Shown here in pieces: positions 39,652 through 50,380 of a stretch of 64,000 bases of DNA; positions within the stretch are counted from its first letter, which is position 1, and every line of letters begins with the position of its first letter. The stretch spans positions 62,001-126,000 of the forward strand of contig BLLK01000057.1 in NCBI GenBank assembly GCA_021927905.1. Reading direction: 5' to 3'. The stretch is from Chaetoceros tenuissimus. Taxonomy: Eukaryota > Bacillariophyta > Thalassiosirophyceae > Chaetocerotales > Chaetocerotaceae. The notes beneath the pieces were generated by a model. It was not told the DNA's origin. It did no database searches and saw nothing but the letters and a program-made list of their open reading frames with translations. The position numbers and the translations under genes were made by a program.

Positions 39652-41184
39652 TTAGTATAGGTTTAATCTCTCCATGATTTTGTTGAATTTCTCATTGGCT
39701 GTTGCTTGGGTTCGATTGGACTCTTTGTTGGAGGTATTATTATTAATGTAAGAGGCTGCGTTTGAGGAAGTAACTTTATTTGACCTCGGAGGAGGTTGCT
39801 TTGCTCTAGATCTTGTTGACTTATTCGATTCTCCAGAATTTCGAGAAATACCGCTGGTCGACTTACGAAGTTTTGGATTCGGTCTAGTTGTAGCAGTTGG
39901 CTTCGTCTTGTTGCCAAGAGGAGATAGAGTGAGATTCACCGTATTGAGAATATTCTTCTTTTTGCCCTTCTTTTGTTTGAGGGGTCTCTGTGGAGGTACA
40001 GCTTCATTGACTTTTCTACTAGTAGTAGAAGGTTGCACTTGTGCTGCCTTATTTGATTCTTTCTTTTGCTTTGGAATACAATCCTTCTTTGGGATATCTA
40101 CAGAAACCTCATTCTTGGACGAGGTCATCGCCTGAGTTTCTTTCAACAACTGTAATTCTGTCTGTAGCTCTAAAATCTTTACATTTGCCTCATGAAGGCG
40201 CTGAGCTTGTATATGAAAAGAATCTTCAAAAGCGTCGTCATCAGATTGATTCTCCCATGTTGATACTTTCTTGATAAGTTCGTATGCTAGGTTTATTCTC
40301 TCTCGTTTCCATGAAAACGTTTTACTCTGCTTGAGCTCTTTGGACAGATAATCTAGTATAGTAAAATGTTCTCTAGTATCAATTGGATTCCCAATCTCAA
40401 TATCAAGAGCACATAGTCCTTCATAACTTTTCAACTTCGAATATGACAATACAAACGGATGGTCTATGAGAAAAGTTACAAACTCCGAAGGACATTCTAC
40501 TAGCGATTGTACAGAATCAAAGGCTCTCGATATGTTGTTGTTAAGTACAAATTGGGTCCTTTTCTTACTAGGCATCAACACCGTTGGTGTACGATATGCA
40601 GCTTCATTTAACTCTATCCATGCACTCACTAAGTCTATCTCAAAGTCTTGTACTGAAGAAATTGAAAGAGGATAGGTTATTGCTTGACTTTTATGGAGAT
40701 GCTGTCGATTCTGAACGGATGCAGTCTTCAAAAGACCTTCAAACTCTTTTGGACCAATCAAACCCATTTCCTTCAAAATATAAACAACTTCCTTGCCATC
40801 TACTTCGATAACTGAACGTTGCGTTTTGCATTCCAAGTAAATGTTGAGTAATGGTGCCTCTCGTCTTCTCTTTGTCGATTGATTTGATTCTGTCTGAGTC
40901 GAGCATTCTAGAAGTAAAGGTGATTGCGTTTGGCAGGCAATAGATTCAACTGAACACTCTTCATCTTCTACTACTCTTACTTCTTCCACTTGACAGCCAA
41001 TGGAAATCTTTTCATCACACCAAAAAGACTTTCGAATGATGATTCCTCTACTCCTGGCTTGAATTAAAGTTGCTGCTGCATCCTTGGCCAAAGATTCAAT
41101 CAAATCTGGTTGCCTCTTTTTCGATTGTCGAAAGCCTCGTTCGTTCTTTAGAAGTGTACTTGAGAGAACCTCGACTGTCACCAT
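39652..41184 (-). CDS. IQ-motif, coiled-coil protein
   Basis: This 510-residue protein has an IQ-like motif at about residues 36-50 (AAATLIQARSRGIIIRK), which could bind calmodulin or a myosin-light-chain-like protein. A helical middle part follows, then a coiled coil near 330-360 (LHEANVKILELQTELQLLKE) and a very basic Ser/Thr/Asn-rich tail with many Lys-Arg pairs. This is the composition of a microtubule- or basal-body-associated protein, but no family was recognised. It is tail to tail with the Nup85-like gene, 37 bp apart. Confidence 0.6.
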   Translation of the reverse strand: MVTVEVLSSTLLKNERGFRQSKKRQPDLIESLAKDAAATLIQARSRGIIIRKSFWCDEKISIGCQVEEVRVVEDEECSVESIACQTQSPLLLECSTQTESNQSTKRRREAPLLNIYLECKTQRSVIEVDGKEVVYILKEMGLIGPKEFEGLLKTASVQNRQHLHKSQAITYPLSISSVQDFEIDLVSAWIELNEAAYRTPTVLMPSKKRTQFVLNNNISRAFDSVQSLVECPSEFVTFLIDHPFVLSYSKLKSYEGLCALDIEIGNPIDTREHFTILDYLSKELKQSKTFSWKRERINLAYELIKKVSTWENQSDDDAFEDSFHIQAQRLHEANVKILELQTELQLLKETQAMTSSKNEVSVDIPKKDCIPKQKKESNKAAQVQPSTTSRKVNEAVPPQRPLKQKKGKKKNILNTVNLTLSPLGNKTKPTATTRPNPKLRKSTSGISRNSGESNKSTRSRAKQPPPRSNKVTSSNAASYINNNTSNKESNRTQATANEKFNKIMERLNLY

Positions 41185-41337
41185 GTTTCGATAAAGAGTG
41201 CCAAGGAATTTTTGGTGATGCTCGTCAGAGTTTCAAATCAAATTCGAAACTGGTTCAAGTGTTTTTATATTTTCAAATACAGTGAATGTAAAAAGGTATA
41301 TAGATTTTAAATATGCGTTTATGTAAGTGAATCATTT

Positions 41338-42074
41338 TCACCATTTACCATAGTTATGAAAACTACTAGACGAATCTGTACTCCATTTTGTTTCACGTGA
41401 GTATGTGGGATTAGATAACCAATCCGTTGCATACCCCACAAACACTGCCTCTTCCAAACTCAAATCAGGTCCATACTCAACAGTCTCGGCATAAAGGTCT
41501 CTGACCATAAGAGGCTTTTTCTTTTTGATGGAGTAGAACTTGAAGACAAGATTACCGCAAACCGTAGGGTCTGGACAGCAGCATATCAAAGAAGTAGAGA
41601 CTGAAGGATTTGTACAGCGCATGAAATCGTCGTAGGAATTATTACTCTTTCGTGTATTTAGCTTCTTGAATTTGTAATCTTTTCTTCCGGTACCAGCACG
41701 AAGTTCCATAGTACGTGGAACTTTCTTATAGTTACTTGGACTAACAACTTCATAGCTTGAATAAGGTGTAGCGGTGAACATATCATTCCAGGTCTCGGCT
41801 CTGAAAGTATGTGAAAAATATTCTCATTGGAACAATGATCAATAAAATCCACCGCTATTTTTGACGTTGGATTCAGACGTAAACCCTTGTACAAGTAGTC
41901 CCACCACGAATTTTAAAAAGTATTACCATTCAAATTCTTAACAACTTCTTCCCTTAACCCCCATCTGGTTGCAATTGGTAATTTCAAAGTCTTCCAGCTT
42001 GATTTAAAGGAGCTTTTTAAAGGTGTCGCACTATTGTTTGGATCACAAACTTGCTTATTTATTTCGTCATTCAT
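41338..42074 (-). pseudogene. YAETVEYGP-family pseudogene, copy 1
   Basis: It is homologous to the intact gene at 44441-45172. The ATG at 42074 is followed by SSWKTLKLPIATR. A TAA near 41916 and a frame change near 41800 break the frame before MFTATPYSSYEV. The C-terminal half, from 41781, is open and keeps the signature LMVRDLYAETVEYGPDLSLEEAVFVGYATDWL. The family is unnamed here; see the intact copy. Confidence 0.75.
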
Positions 42075-42575
42075 TTCTATATTTTATGAGCTATCGCTAT
42101 CTAATACATTTTTCGCTTTTCTCAGATGTGGTACTTGTGATTTCAATTGTTCTCTTCATAGCGCGCAATTTTCCAATGACTCGTCATGACGTACGCTTCC
42201 CCACCCTGTCAAGACAATTTCATGAGTACGTCATGATTGAGAATCTTCATGGTTAAGCAATAGGCTGTCTACTACTGCCTAGAAAAACTATTTGTACGCG
42301 TCATCTGTTATCACCTAAGGCAGTGCTGCTAAATCTGCCATAAAACAAAAATCGACCAAAATAGCTATCATGCGGATTTTTATCAGCACTGCCTTACCTT
42401 GAAATACTATTGCTAGTAGGCCATTTAGGCCATTAGAAGCTTTTCTTGAGGAATCACTGGATAATCGGGCAATTATCTCTTCCTCATGTGAGGCAAGCAT
42501 GCGGCTTCATGCGGCTATGCGGCTCCTGATCTGTTTCTTCTTATCATAAAATCAACCATATGTTGAATCTCAAAC
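42075..42575. other. Intergenic with a 13-bp perfect inverted repeat
   Basis: TAAGGCAGTGCTG at 42315-42327 is the exact inverse of CAGCACTGCCTTA at 42384-42396, with 56 bases between. A few bases on, TGCGGCT occurs three times at 42500-42530. No gene was seen. It may be the remains of a small inverted-repeat element. Confidence 0.6.
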
Positions 42576-43449
42576 ATGAATCCAATTAATACCAAACACA
42601 CTTCAATTACACCACCTACAGATGATGAAGGCAAACAGCATCATCAGCATCGTTCAAATAGAGGAGGTTGCAAGTACCCTTTCCCAGAGCGTCTTTTTGA
42701 TCCACTCGAAGATATCGATTTGAGGAAACCCGAACTCTCTTGCATTCATCTCATGGCACCCCAATGGAAAATCCTTCCAAATATTCAATCGTAAAGCACT
42801 CGAAAAAGTAATTCAAAGGAAATACTTTAATCAATCCAAGTATGCATCCTTTCGTCGACAGCTCAACCTATGGGGTTTCAAGCGTTTTCCTGATCAGTAT
42901 GCTGCGAAAGAAAGAGAACACTTTGGTGGATGTTATTTTCATCCATTGTTTCAACGATGTAATAGGAGCCTATGTTGCACAATGTTTCGGGTGGTAGGAA
43001 GAGATGGGAGCAAGAAACTCAGATCTGTATCTATCTCCTCAAATGGTGATGATGATGCTCCTAATGCTATGAACTTCAATTCTGAAGAACAAGATGGTTC
43101 TTGTACAGGTGCTTTGTTCTCTTCTTCTCCTTTTCCTTCTATGATCTCCTCTTCCTCCTTGTTGGAAGACAATCTTGAGGCTCCTCTAGAACCAATTGTA
43201 CTTCCAGAAATGATTTCCTCAATTGGTATTCTTGATGCTCGCGAGAATGAAGCCATTGGAATTGGAGACGAGTCGTTGGAGATTGAGGATCAACTGCAAC
43301 AAGAAGAACAAGGAGAAATATCAACCACGCCAACCAATGCCAATCCTGCTTTGTTCTCTTGTAGAACTGCTAACGACTATCAATTCGAGTTACTGATTAA
43401 TTTTTTGAGTGCCAATGATGATCACATTTCCAAGTACTTATTTGGATAA
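42576..43449 (+). pseudogene. HSF gene with one frameshift in the DNA-binding domain
   Basis: The first frame runs from the ATG at 42576 through CKYPFPERLFDPLEDIDLRKPELSC. A one-base insertion at about 42741-42750 then shifts it. In the new frame the domain continues with ISWHPNGKSFQIFNRKAL, FNQSKYASFRRQLNLWGF, CYFHPLFQRCNRSLCCTM and the C-terminal LLINFLSANDDHISKYLFG. No other damage is visible. It is either a young pseudogene or a sequencing error. It belongs to the older HSF type related to the copy at 50381. Confidence 0.8.
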
Positions 43450-43671
43450 TAGTTCATGAAGCCATTTTTCAAAGCTTTTTGAAGCAGCAAGTACATATTA
43501 CATATCCTGACTTCCTGTTACGGGTAGATAAAAAGAAAATAATTATAATATTTAATTCTTTTTATCAGTCCCTTGCTCTCCATAGTTCATATATTCTTTT
43601 GTTCCATTTCTCTCCACATCTTCTAAAGAAATCGAAATGGAGGAAAAGTTATCAATTATCCAAGACAAAAA

Positions 43672-43808
43672 CATTCCTTTTTCCTCCTTTCTGTGGAAGG
43701 TGCTGCCATAGAATTATCTGAAAATGTGTGATGGTTCGCGAATATTCCTTTTTCCTCCTTTCTGTGGAGGTGTTGCCATAGAATTATCTGAAAATGTGTG
43801 ATGGTTCG
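43672..43808. repeat. Direct repeat of about 68 bp ending in GATGGTTCGCG
   Basis: ATTCCTTTTTCCTCCTTTC ... CATAGAATTATCTGAAAATG and TGTGATGGTTCGCG occur twice in tandem, with one indel and a few changes. The end motif GATGGTTCGCGTCAGGC occurs again at about 49905 and 50011, upstream of another HSF gene. Confidence 0.75.
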
Positions 43809-43964
43809 CGTCAGGCCATTTTACCCTACATCGGAATAGGAGGCTGGACTCTCTTTCTTATTCTTACTCACTTCTGGTGTTACATACATCGCGTTTGATG
43901 CATTTCAGGTGGTACAGTTTCTCAACCAACAGGAACAGCAAGCTGCATATGGACAAGGGGAATG

Positions 43965-44140
43965 AAAATAGTTCATACGTAATCCTACCACGAATTGCCA
44001 TCCAAATCAACAACTTTGTCCTCTGAATTCATTCTTGTTGCCATGGGAAGCTTCACAGTCTTCCCCAACTTGATTTATAGGAGCTCAAAGGTACGGAATT
44101 TTTGCTTAGATCATAAACTTTGCTTATTGGTTGTTTCCAT
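43965..44140 (-). pseudogene. YAETVEYGP-family N-terminal remnant
   Basis: Blocks matching the first 60 codons of the intact neighbour gene are present (CATCCAAATCAACAACTTTG, GTTGCCATGGGAAGCTT, AACTTGATTTATAGGAGCTC) with small deletions and no intact start. It is a leftover of a tandem duplication of the gene at 44441-45172. Confidence 0.7.
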
Positions 44141-44440
44141 ACCCGTACACGTCATCGGAAGGCCTTGAGGATTGGGTTTTTTCATATTCTTATTACTTTG
44201 TACATAGTTGATCAAGCGTTTTCAACCAAGAGGTCCTTTATGAAATTCCATGGTATGTCAAATCTTTTCAATGAAATAACATTTTAAATTTTTCATTGGA
44301 TTGTTAGATCCACTATGTCGTATAAAGGATTTGTTGAAGTGTTCTCTTCGTTTGTAGCGTGCATTTTTCGAAATTTTTGAAATTAAATTATGAATTTTAT
44401 GAGAAATTTTTACGGTCTTTTATTTATTAGATGATAAGGT

Positions 44441-45172
44441 TTAAATACTGAGCAATTGATCAAATACTTGTTTTGTAATTGGGTCTTCCTTAGGAAAAGT
44501 CAACCAGTCCATTGCATATCCAACAAATACTGCCTCCTCCAAACTCAAATCAGGCCCATACTCAACAGTCTCTGCATAAAGGTCTCTGACCATAAGCAGC
44601 TCTTTCTTTTGGAACAGCTTCCCGACGGAGTAAAACTCAAAGACAAGATTACCACATGCTGTAGGGTCTCCGCAGCCGCATATCAGAGAAGTAGCCACAG
44701 AAGGATTTTTGCAGCGCATAAAAACTTCGTATGAATTATTACCCTTATGCTCATTGCGTTTCCTGAAATTGTAATTCTTTCCAGCGGCACCAGCGAGAAG
44801 TTCCATAGTATGTGGAACTTTCTCATAATTATTTGGACTAACATTATAGCTTGAAAAAGGTGTAGCGGTGAACATATCATTTAATAGTTTCACTCTGAAT
44901 GCACGTGAAATATGAAAAAGAATCTGGTCAGAACGAGGATCAATGAAATCCACCTCAATCTTTGATGATGGATTTAGATATGAAAGTTGTTCATGCGTAA
45001 TCCCACCGCGAATTTTCAAAACTGTATTACCATCCAAATCAACAACTTTGTCCTCCGAATTCATTCTGGTTGCCATGGGTAGCTTTAAAGTCTTCCAACT
45101 TGATTTATAGGAGCTCAAAGGAACGGCATTTTTGCTTAGATCGTATACTTGCTTATTGATTGTTTCATTCAT
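44441..45172 (-). CDS. YAETVEYGP-family protein (unknown function), intact copy
   Basis: This 243-residue protein starts MNETINKQVYDLSKN, with SSWKTLKLPMATR, VVDLDGNTVLKIRGG, MFTATPFSSY, FMRCKNPSVATSLICGC and MVRDLYAETVEYGPDLSLEEAVFVGYAMDWL. It has no signal peptide or membrane segment. The order of a short 'DLDGNTVLKI' strand pair, a variable middle and a final strand-helix pair recalls the LURP-one/tubby-like beta-barrel fold, but this is a weak guess. Five related loci lie in this window (41338, 43965, 44441, 51620, 58152), each next to an HSF copy. This is the only one with a fully intact frame. Confidence 0.7.
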   Translation of the reverse strand: MNETINKQVYDLSKNAVPLSSYKSSWKTLKLPMATRMNSEDKVVDLDGNTVLKIRGGITHEQLSYLNPSSKIEVDFIDPRSDQILFHISRAFRVKLLNDMFTATPFSSYNVSPNNYEKVPHTMELLAGAAGKNYNFRKRNEHKGNNSYEVFMRCKNPSVATSLICGCGDPTACGNLVFEFYSVGKLFQKKELLMVRDLYAETVEYGPDLSLEEAVFVGYAMDWLTFPKEDPITKQVFDQLLSI

Positions 45173-45427
45173 GTTTTTCTTTTAATGAATGTATTGACAA
45201 CCATGCATATGCTTCGCATTCTGATGGAATTTGTGATTGAATTTCATCATCTACAAGAATAAAATTGAAGTGCAAGTGTTCTCTTCACAGCGCGCATTTT
45301 CAAATGACATTGGACTTCTCTGTATTTGATTTCAGCCAAAATTGAGACGAAAACATCATAACGGTTCAATATTTCTTCCTTTATAATACAAGATAACATA
45401 CATTATTTAAAAGTTATCAAAAATATT

Positions 45428-47808
45428 TTACATGACTTCAATTGGGTCTGAACTGTCTAAACTTTTGAGGTCCAGAAATCTGTCATCGAGTTCTAGCTTC
45501 AACTTTAGAATAGCAATCGTTTGTCCAAATATTTCCTTCTGTAAAAGTAAAGAGGAGTATCAATACATGTATCAGTAGAACTCTAAAACCTAAGCAAATT
45601 CCTTACCTGTTCCAATCTAGCTGCCTTATTCGCTTTCAAATTTCGCTCCTCTTCTCTTAGCTTTTCAATGAGAGTTGCTTGTTTCAACTCTTTATCTTCG
45701 CACATTTCTTGAAGGCATTGATAATCGTCGCTAAAACGAGAGTCTCCGTCAATGTATTCTTTCTCCTTTTCCACCTTTTCGAGATTGGAGGTAAGGGCCT
45801 CAACACTTCGACAAAGTGAGGTATAGGTATTTTGTTTCTCGTTAAACTCAGTTTCCAAACGCGAGCATTCATCCTCTAGATCTTTTCGCTGCTCATAAAG
45901 TTCATTCGCCTGCTCTTGAAATACTTTCTTTTGAGAATCGTATGAGCTTTTAAGTGTCTTGAATTCTGCTCTTTTATCTTTGAGGTTTGTAATCTAAGTC
46001 GGCTGAGTTAGAGAGAATATCCAAGATGTAAAGTCGAAATTATCACTTTCAATATCGAAAACTTACCAATGGTTGCAACAAAGCTCTCTTCTCTTTGAGT
46101 GTCTTCCTCATCTCTTCTACAATATCAGTGATTTCTTGTAGTGTATTTCCTTTTACCTCGTTTACAGCTAATGATTCCTTTTCAATCTTACTCAATGCTT
46201 GTTGCGAGTCGTGATATCCCTTGACCCCAGCCCTTTCCTCTTGCACTTTGATAAATTCTTGAAACTGTGTGTATTTCGATCTACACAATTCAAGGGTATC
46301 GTCAAGAGATGCATTCTCTTTTACTCTAGTCTCGATTTTGCTTTGTAAAACGCTTAGCGTTTGTTGATTCTCTTTGCAGGCAGCACGAAAAGCATTGATC
46401 TCTTGCCCTTGCAACACAGTTCCATCAGGCAATTCCACTGTTCTAGCATTCATCTCGGCTTCTCGTTCCATCTTCTTCTCTTTGAACTTCTGGTGCTCCT
46501 TCTCTAGCTCTTCAAGCTCTTTATACGTTTTGTCCAGAATCTGTTGCTCTGTCTTCACCTTTCGAGCAGAAGTATCTGCATGCTAACATATTGTAGAAGT
46601 AAGGAAAAGAAGGGGAAGAGAATAAACGAACCGAGTCGCAATCAAAACTGTCTTTGCCCTACCTTCTTAAACATTTGAATACTTGCAAACGACTTTTTCT
46701 GCTTCTCCATCTCCAATTGACTCTCCATTTCATTCATTCGATTCTCGATTTGATGGCGCTTTGTCTTTACTTCGTAGAGGTCGTCCTCGGTACAAATTGG
46801 CCTATCCCTCAACTCTGAGAGCTCTTGGATCCTCTTTTCAACCTGCAATTTATCTGCAACGATATCTGAACGTACAACCATGGCTACATCAGCAATTTCT
46901 TTTCGAATAGCATTCATGATTGCCTCCATGGAAATCTCATCACCGTCACTACAAGAAGAACGAATGGTTTCATACTTTCGTTTCATTTGATCCAACTTGA
47001 TTACATTTTCATCCAACTCGACATGTTGATCCTCCATATGCTTCTTGAGTCGAACCTCCTTTTCTTCTTCTTCACGTAAAAGCATGACAACATGTAGCAT
47101 GTGCTGATACAAATCTTCTTCACGACTATTCTCTACGTTCCTTTCAAATTCTTGAAGTTTCTGAATCAAGAGATTCTTTTCATTTTGCAAAGCCTTGACA
47201 TCCATCATTTTTGCATTCTCTTGCAACTCTAAATACTCCTTCTTCTTTTGACTGTAAAGTTGATACTCTTGCATAAATTCTTGCTGTAAATCTTGATATT
47301 CCTTGGCAAGTTGATTCAATTCATCATCACTCCTCAAAGTCATGGAAATGTCGAGTGGGATATGAATCGGATCTTGGAAAGGAACGAGATAAATCTGTTC
47401 ACACAAGGATGGACGATTCTCGAGACAATAGTGTAGAATCGAGTAGACAATATCCTTGTCACCTTGTGCAATGTTTCGAATAAACTTGTCCATAACTTCC
47501 TCTTCAGTTGGAAGATGAGGATAGGAAATGGTGGAAAGAAACGGAATGATTTTGGATTGTACAAGTTGTTCATTGTTTCGAAAGTCATTATGATTTGCAA
47601 AGGTATTCTTGTCGATAGATACTAGGACGGAATGAAGAGTTTCCAATTCATCTAGCTTGGAAAATTCAATCTAAATGGTCCGACATTAGAAGACAATGGA
47701 AGTAAACTTTTGCATTGAATCGAATCAATCGGCACTTACCAGACGAATATTGAAACTAAAAGGTTCCTCATTCAGATGATGTACAATCGTTTCAATGTCG
47801 TAAGTCAT
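45428..47808 (-). CDS. IFT81: Intraflagellar transport protein IFT81
   Basis: I join five exons: 47808-47740, 47670-46663, 46582-46067, 45993-45607 and 45538-45428, all phase 0, with GT-AG introns of 68-80 bp. The protein has 696 residues, close to the 676 of human IFT81. The N-terminus (about 1-130: VYSILHYCLENRPSLCEQIYLVPFQ) matches the tubulin-binding CH domain. The rest is long coiled coil, with LNQLAKEYQDLQQEF as in IFT81. IFT81 pairs with IFT74 in the IFT-B core that carries tubulin along flagella. The last acceptor is uncertain: an alternative AG two bases earlier gives a shorter tail. Its presence implies a species with a flagellated stage. Confidence 0.85.
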
Positions 47809-47984
47809 GGTGCTTTCTTTTCGTTTATTTTTGGAAGAGTTCCAGCGCTTGCTTTGTTTTGAAACATAAAAATAGAATTCGATTCGATTTGAGTTTCACT
47901 CGTATTCTTTCTACGTACAGTAGGATTTACCAAAGAATGCAATCATATATATCTATAGAAATAAATTTTACTTTTACATTGCGA

Positions 47985-48075
47985 TTCAATAGTGCTTTTC
48001 TCAGAGCCTCATTTACTAAATTCAAATATTAGTATCTTTCAATGAGCCTTGTCATTCCAGCATTCCAATAAATCA
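47985..48075 (-). promoter_or_regulatory. Candidate form-II SECIS element
   Basis: Read on the minus strand: ATGA at 48055-48052, then 12 bases to AA at 48039-48038. Helix II is CTCATT (48046-48041) with AATGAG (48013-48008). Helix III is TACTAA (48034-48029) with TTAGTA (48019-48014). The opposing TGA is at 48003-48001. On the 3' side helices III and II are directly joined, so the AA lies in a 5' bulge, the form-II layout. TGCT and AGCA may form the lower helix. It begins about 30-50 bases after the TAA of the upstream frame. Confidence 0.65.
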
Positions 48076-48104
48076 ACACGTAGTATAGCAAGCGATCTAC
48101 TTCT

Positions 48105-48845
48105 TTATACATCCTTTGGAATACGATCCTTCAATAGATAAAGAGCAGCAAGTACAAAACTAGCCGCACTCAATTTAGCACAAAACTCAGTTGGCAAAAG
48201 AGCATATCCTGTAGCAATCAAGGCAGCATCCCGTCCCGAGTTCAAATTCATAGCATTTGTCTTTTCCAAAAAGGCCCTAGCAAGTGATTCATCTTCAATA
48301 GCACGTATTCCAGTACCATCGACATCCCACTTGCCATCTTGGGCTATATTTCATAATCCCTCTTGTCCCGATTTGGTATACCCCACTGCAAAGAACAATG
48401 GAAGGACAATGAGAAATCTCGAGAGTGGATCTTGTAAAAAAAGTCCTGCAAAAATAGCATAGGCTACTGAAATTTTATAAGAAATATTTCCAGCATAGAT
48501 TCTTCGATCACGTTCCTCTTGATTTATATTTACCATGTCTGCAGAAGCCTTCTGACGCAGTTTCATTTGTTCTTCAGTCGATGGATAATCTTTTGGATCC
48601 AGATTTTTGGCCGGTCCATAGAAGGTGGTAGTGCCTTCTTTGAATCCAAGTACTTGAAGAAACGGTTGCATGAAAAAGAACTTTCCATCATTTACAAATT
48701 CTTTACTTGCTGCGAGTGAGGTTGATGTTCTTTGAAAAGAAGGAGTAGGTGCTCTACTTTGTGTCAATGGTTGTAAACTTGTTTGAAAAGCTGTCGAGTT
48801 TGCAGTCACATAAAGTAGGACGAAACTTATCGATTGAAACTTCAT
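48105..48845 (-). CDS. Plastid membrane protein with in-frame TGA: candidate new selenoprotein
   Basis: The frame begins at MKFQSISFVLLYVTANSTAF (48845), a signal peptide with Phe at the presumed cleavage site and a Ser/Thr-rich stretch, the diatom plastid address. It continues with KEFVNDGKFFFMQPFLQVLG and two hydrophobic segments (about residues 127-162). Residue 165 is a TGA at 48353-48351 (EGL-TGA-NIAQDGKWDVDG). After it the same frame stays open for 81 codons of protein-like sequence, including a third hydrophobic segment, to a TAA at 48107-48105. Total 246 residues. No other lesion is present, and a SECIS-like fold lies just downstream. I infer Sec at 165; a simple nonsense mutation is the alternative. 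Family and function were not recognised. Confidence 0.68.
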
Positions 48846-50380
48846 GAGTCCTTGATACAATCCTAATATTACTCGTACATGTACTTTCTTTTTGTGTGTG
48901 CAGTGTGCAGAGCTAGAGTATATATATGTATATTGTATTAGTAATTAGGTCTAACTTTTGCAGTGTGTGAGTGTGTGGAGTGGAGAGTGCTGTTAGCTGA
49001 GTTGTTAGCTGAGTTGGAGACGTTCCGATAGAGACCGACGAAAAGATCGACCAACCGACCATACCTCTTGCATCTTGGATTTGATATGTCAGAGTCTACC
49101 TACCGCTAGATTTTTATGGGACTGAAAGGGGCTTAAGTAAAGTGCTATTTCTACGACATTTTCTTCAAAACGAAGTTGGTTAGCATTGAAAAACATTGTA
49201 TTCCTAATGAAACTATGATAATAGAACCTGCTACAATCAATGATCTGTTTTTATTGACTCTTACCTACTGAAGAAGCAGGATGGATTTGTCATAGGTATT
49301 TTTTTTATTAGATTTTTCAGCTCAAGTGAGAACCAACTTCGTAGGACTCACCTTCACACAAAACAAATGTAAAAATCAAGTGATCATTATTTTTTCATTT
49401 TTTGTATGAGAATCAAATCACTATACATAAATCGATATTATATATATTAAAGAGCATCGTGGAAGTGTTCAATATAAAATTTTGTTGATATATGATTTTC
49501 ATAAGCAAAACTCTATAGTGCAGATGTAGTGATAAATATCTTATGCAATTTTCAATGAAATTTTTCCTTTCTGCCTTCTGACATACAAAGCAGATGGTGA
49601 AGAATACATTGCCGAGCAGAAAGGAAAAAAATATTTTGTACACCATTTGTATTTTATGATTTTCTATTTTTAATGCAGTCATTGGATTTTTCATACGACA
49701 TCCGTACGTATTGAAAATACCTTTTGTTATCCCTAAAGGCAATGGTAGAAAATTTTCACTTTGTCGCACCAACTTCGTACAATAGCCCTCAAACACGACT
49801 GGACACGACTGGCAATGTAGCGGTAGGTAGAGTCAGCTGTTCCTAGACGGTTAGTAAGAGGTACGTACAATAAGATATTTGGCCTGTAAAGTAAAGCCGT
49901 AAACGATGGTTCGCGTCAGGCTTCCTTATGTAATATCCAGCTGCTTGTGAAGTTCTGACAAGTGTTCCGGGTTGAAAGTGAATGAGTTTGGCCTGGAAGT
50001 TCCGGTGAACGATGGTTCTCGTCAGGCCATTACGTTTGCCTTCTTCAGCAATTTGTCAATTTAGACCTTTCGCTACCACCATCTGCTTTTGTTTCAGAAA
50101 ACAGATGCAACTTCGGCATTCTGCACAACAGCTTCATTGCCTGCAGGCTCTAAATTTTGACATTTTGTTTTCATTTTATCTGCTTTTTGTGTCAGAAAAC
50201 ATTTGGCATGTTCAAACCCTTCTTTATCTGACGTTTTGTTTTGATTTACGTCGCGAAAAGAACATAACATATGCATTCCTTCAGGCTCTCCGGATAAACC
50301 GCACAACACACAGCCAACACACAGCCAACACACAACTCACATAATATTTTTCTAATTCATTACCATACACCCTATCAAAC
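48846..50380. other. Long intergenic region with dispersed GATGGTTCGCGTCAGGC motifs
   Basis: No gene was recognised. GATGGTTCGCGTCAGGC occurs near 49905 and, with one change, near 50011; related copies are at about 43728 and 43799. A short ACACAGCCAACACACAGCC repeat lies at 50308-50333, just before the HSF start. The region 50000-50380 is the likely promoter of that HSF gene. Confidence 0.5.
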
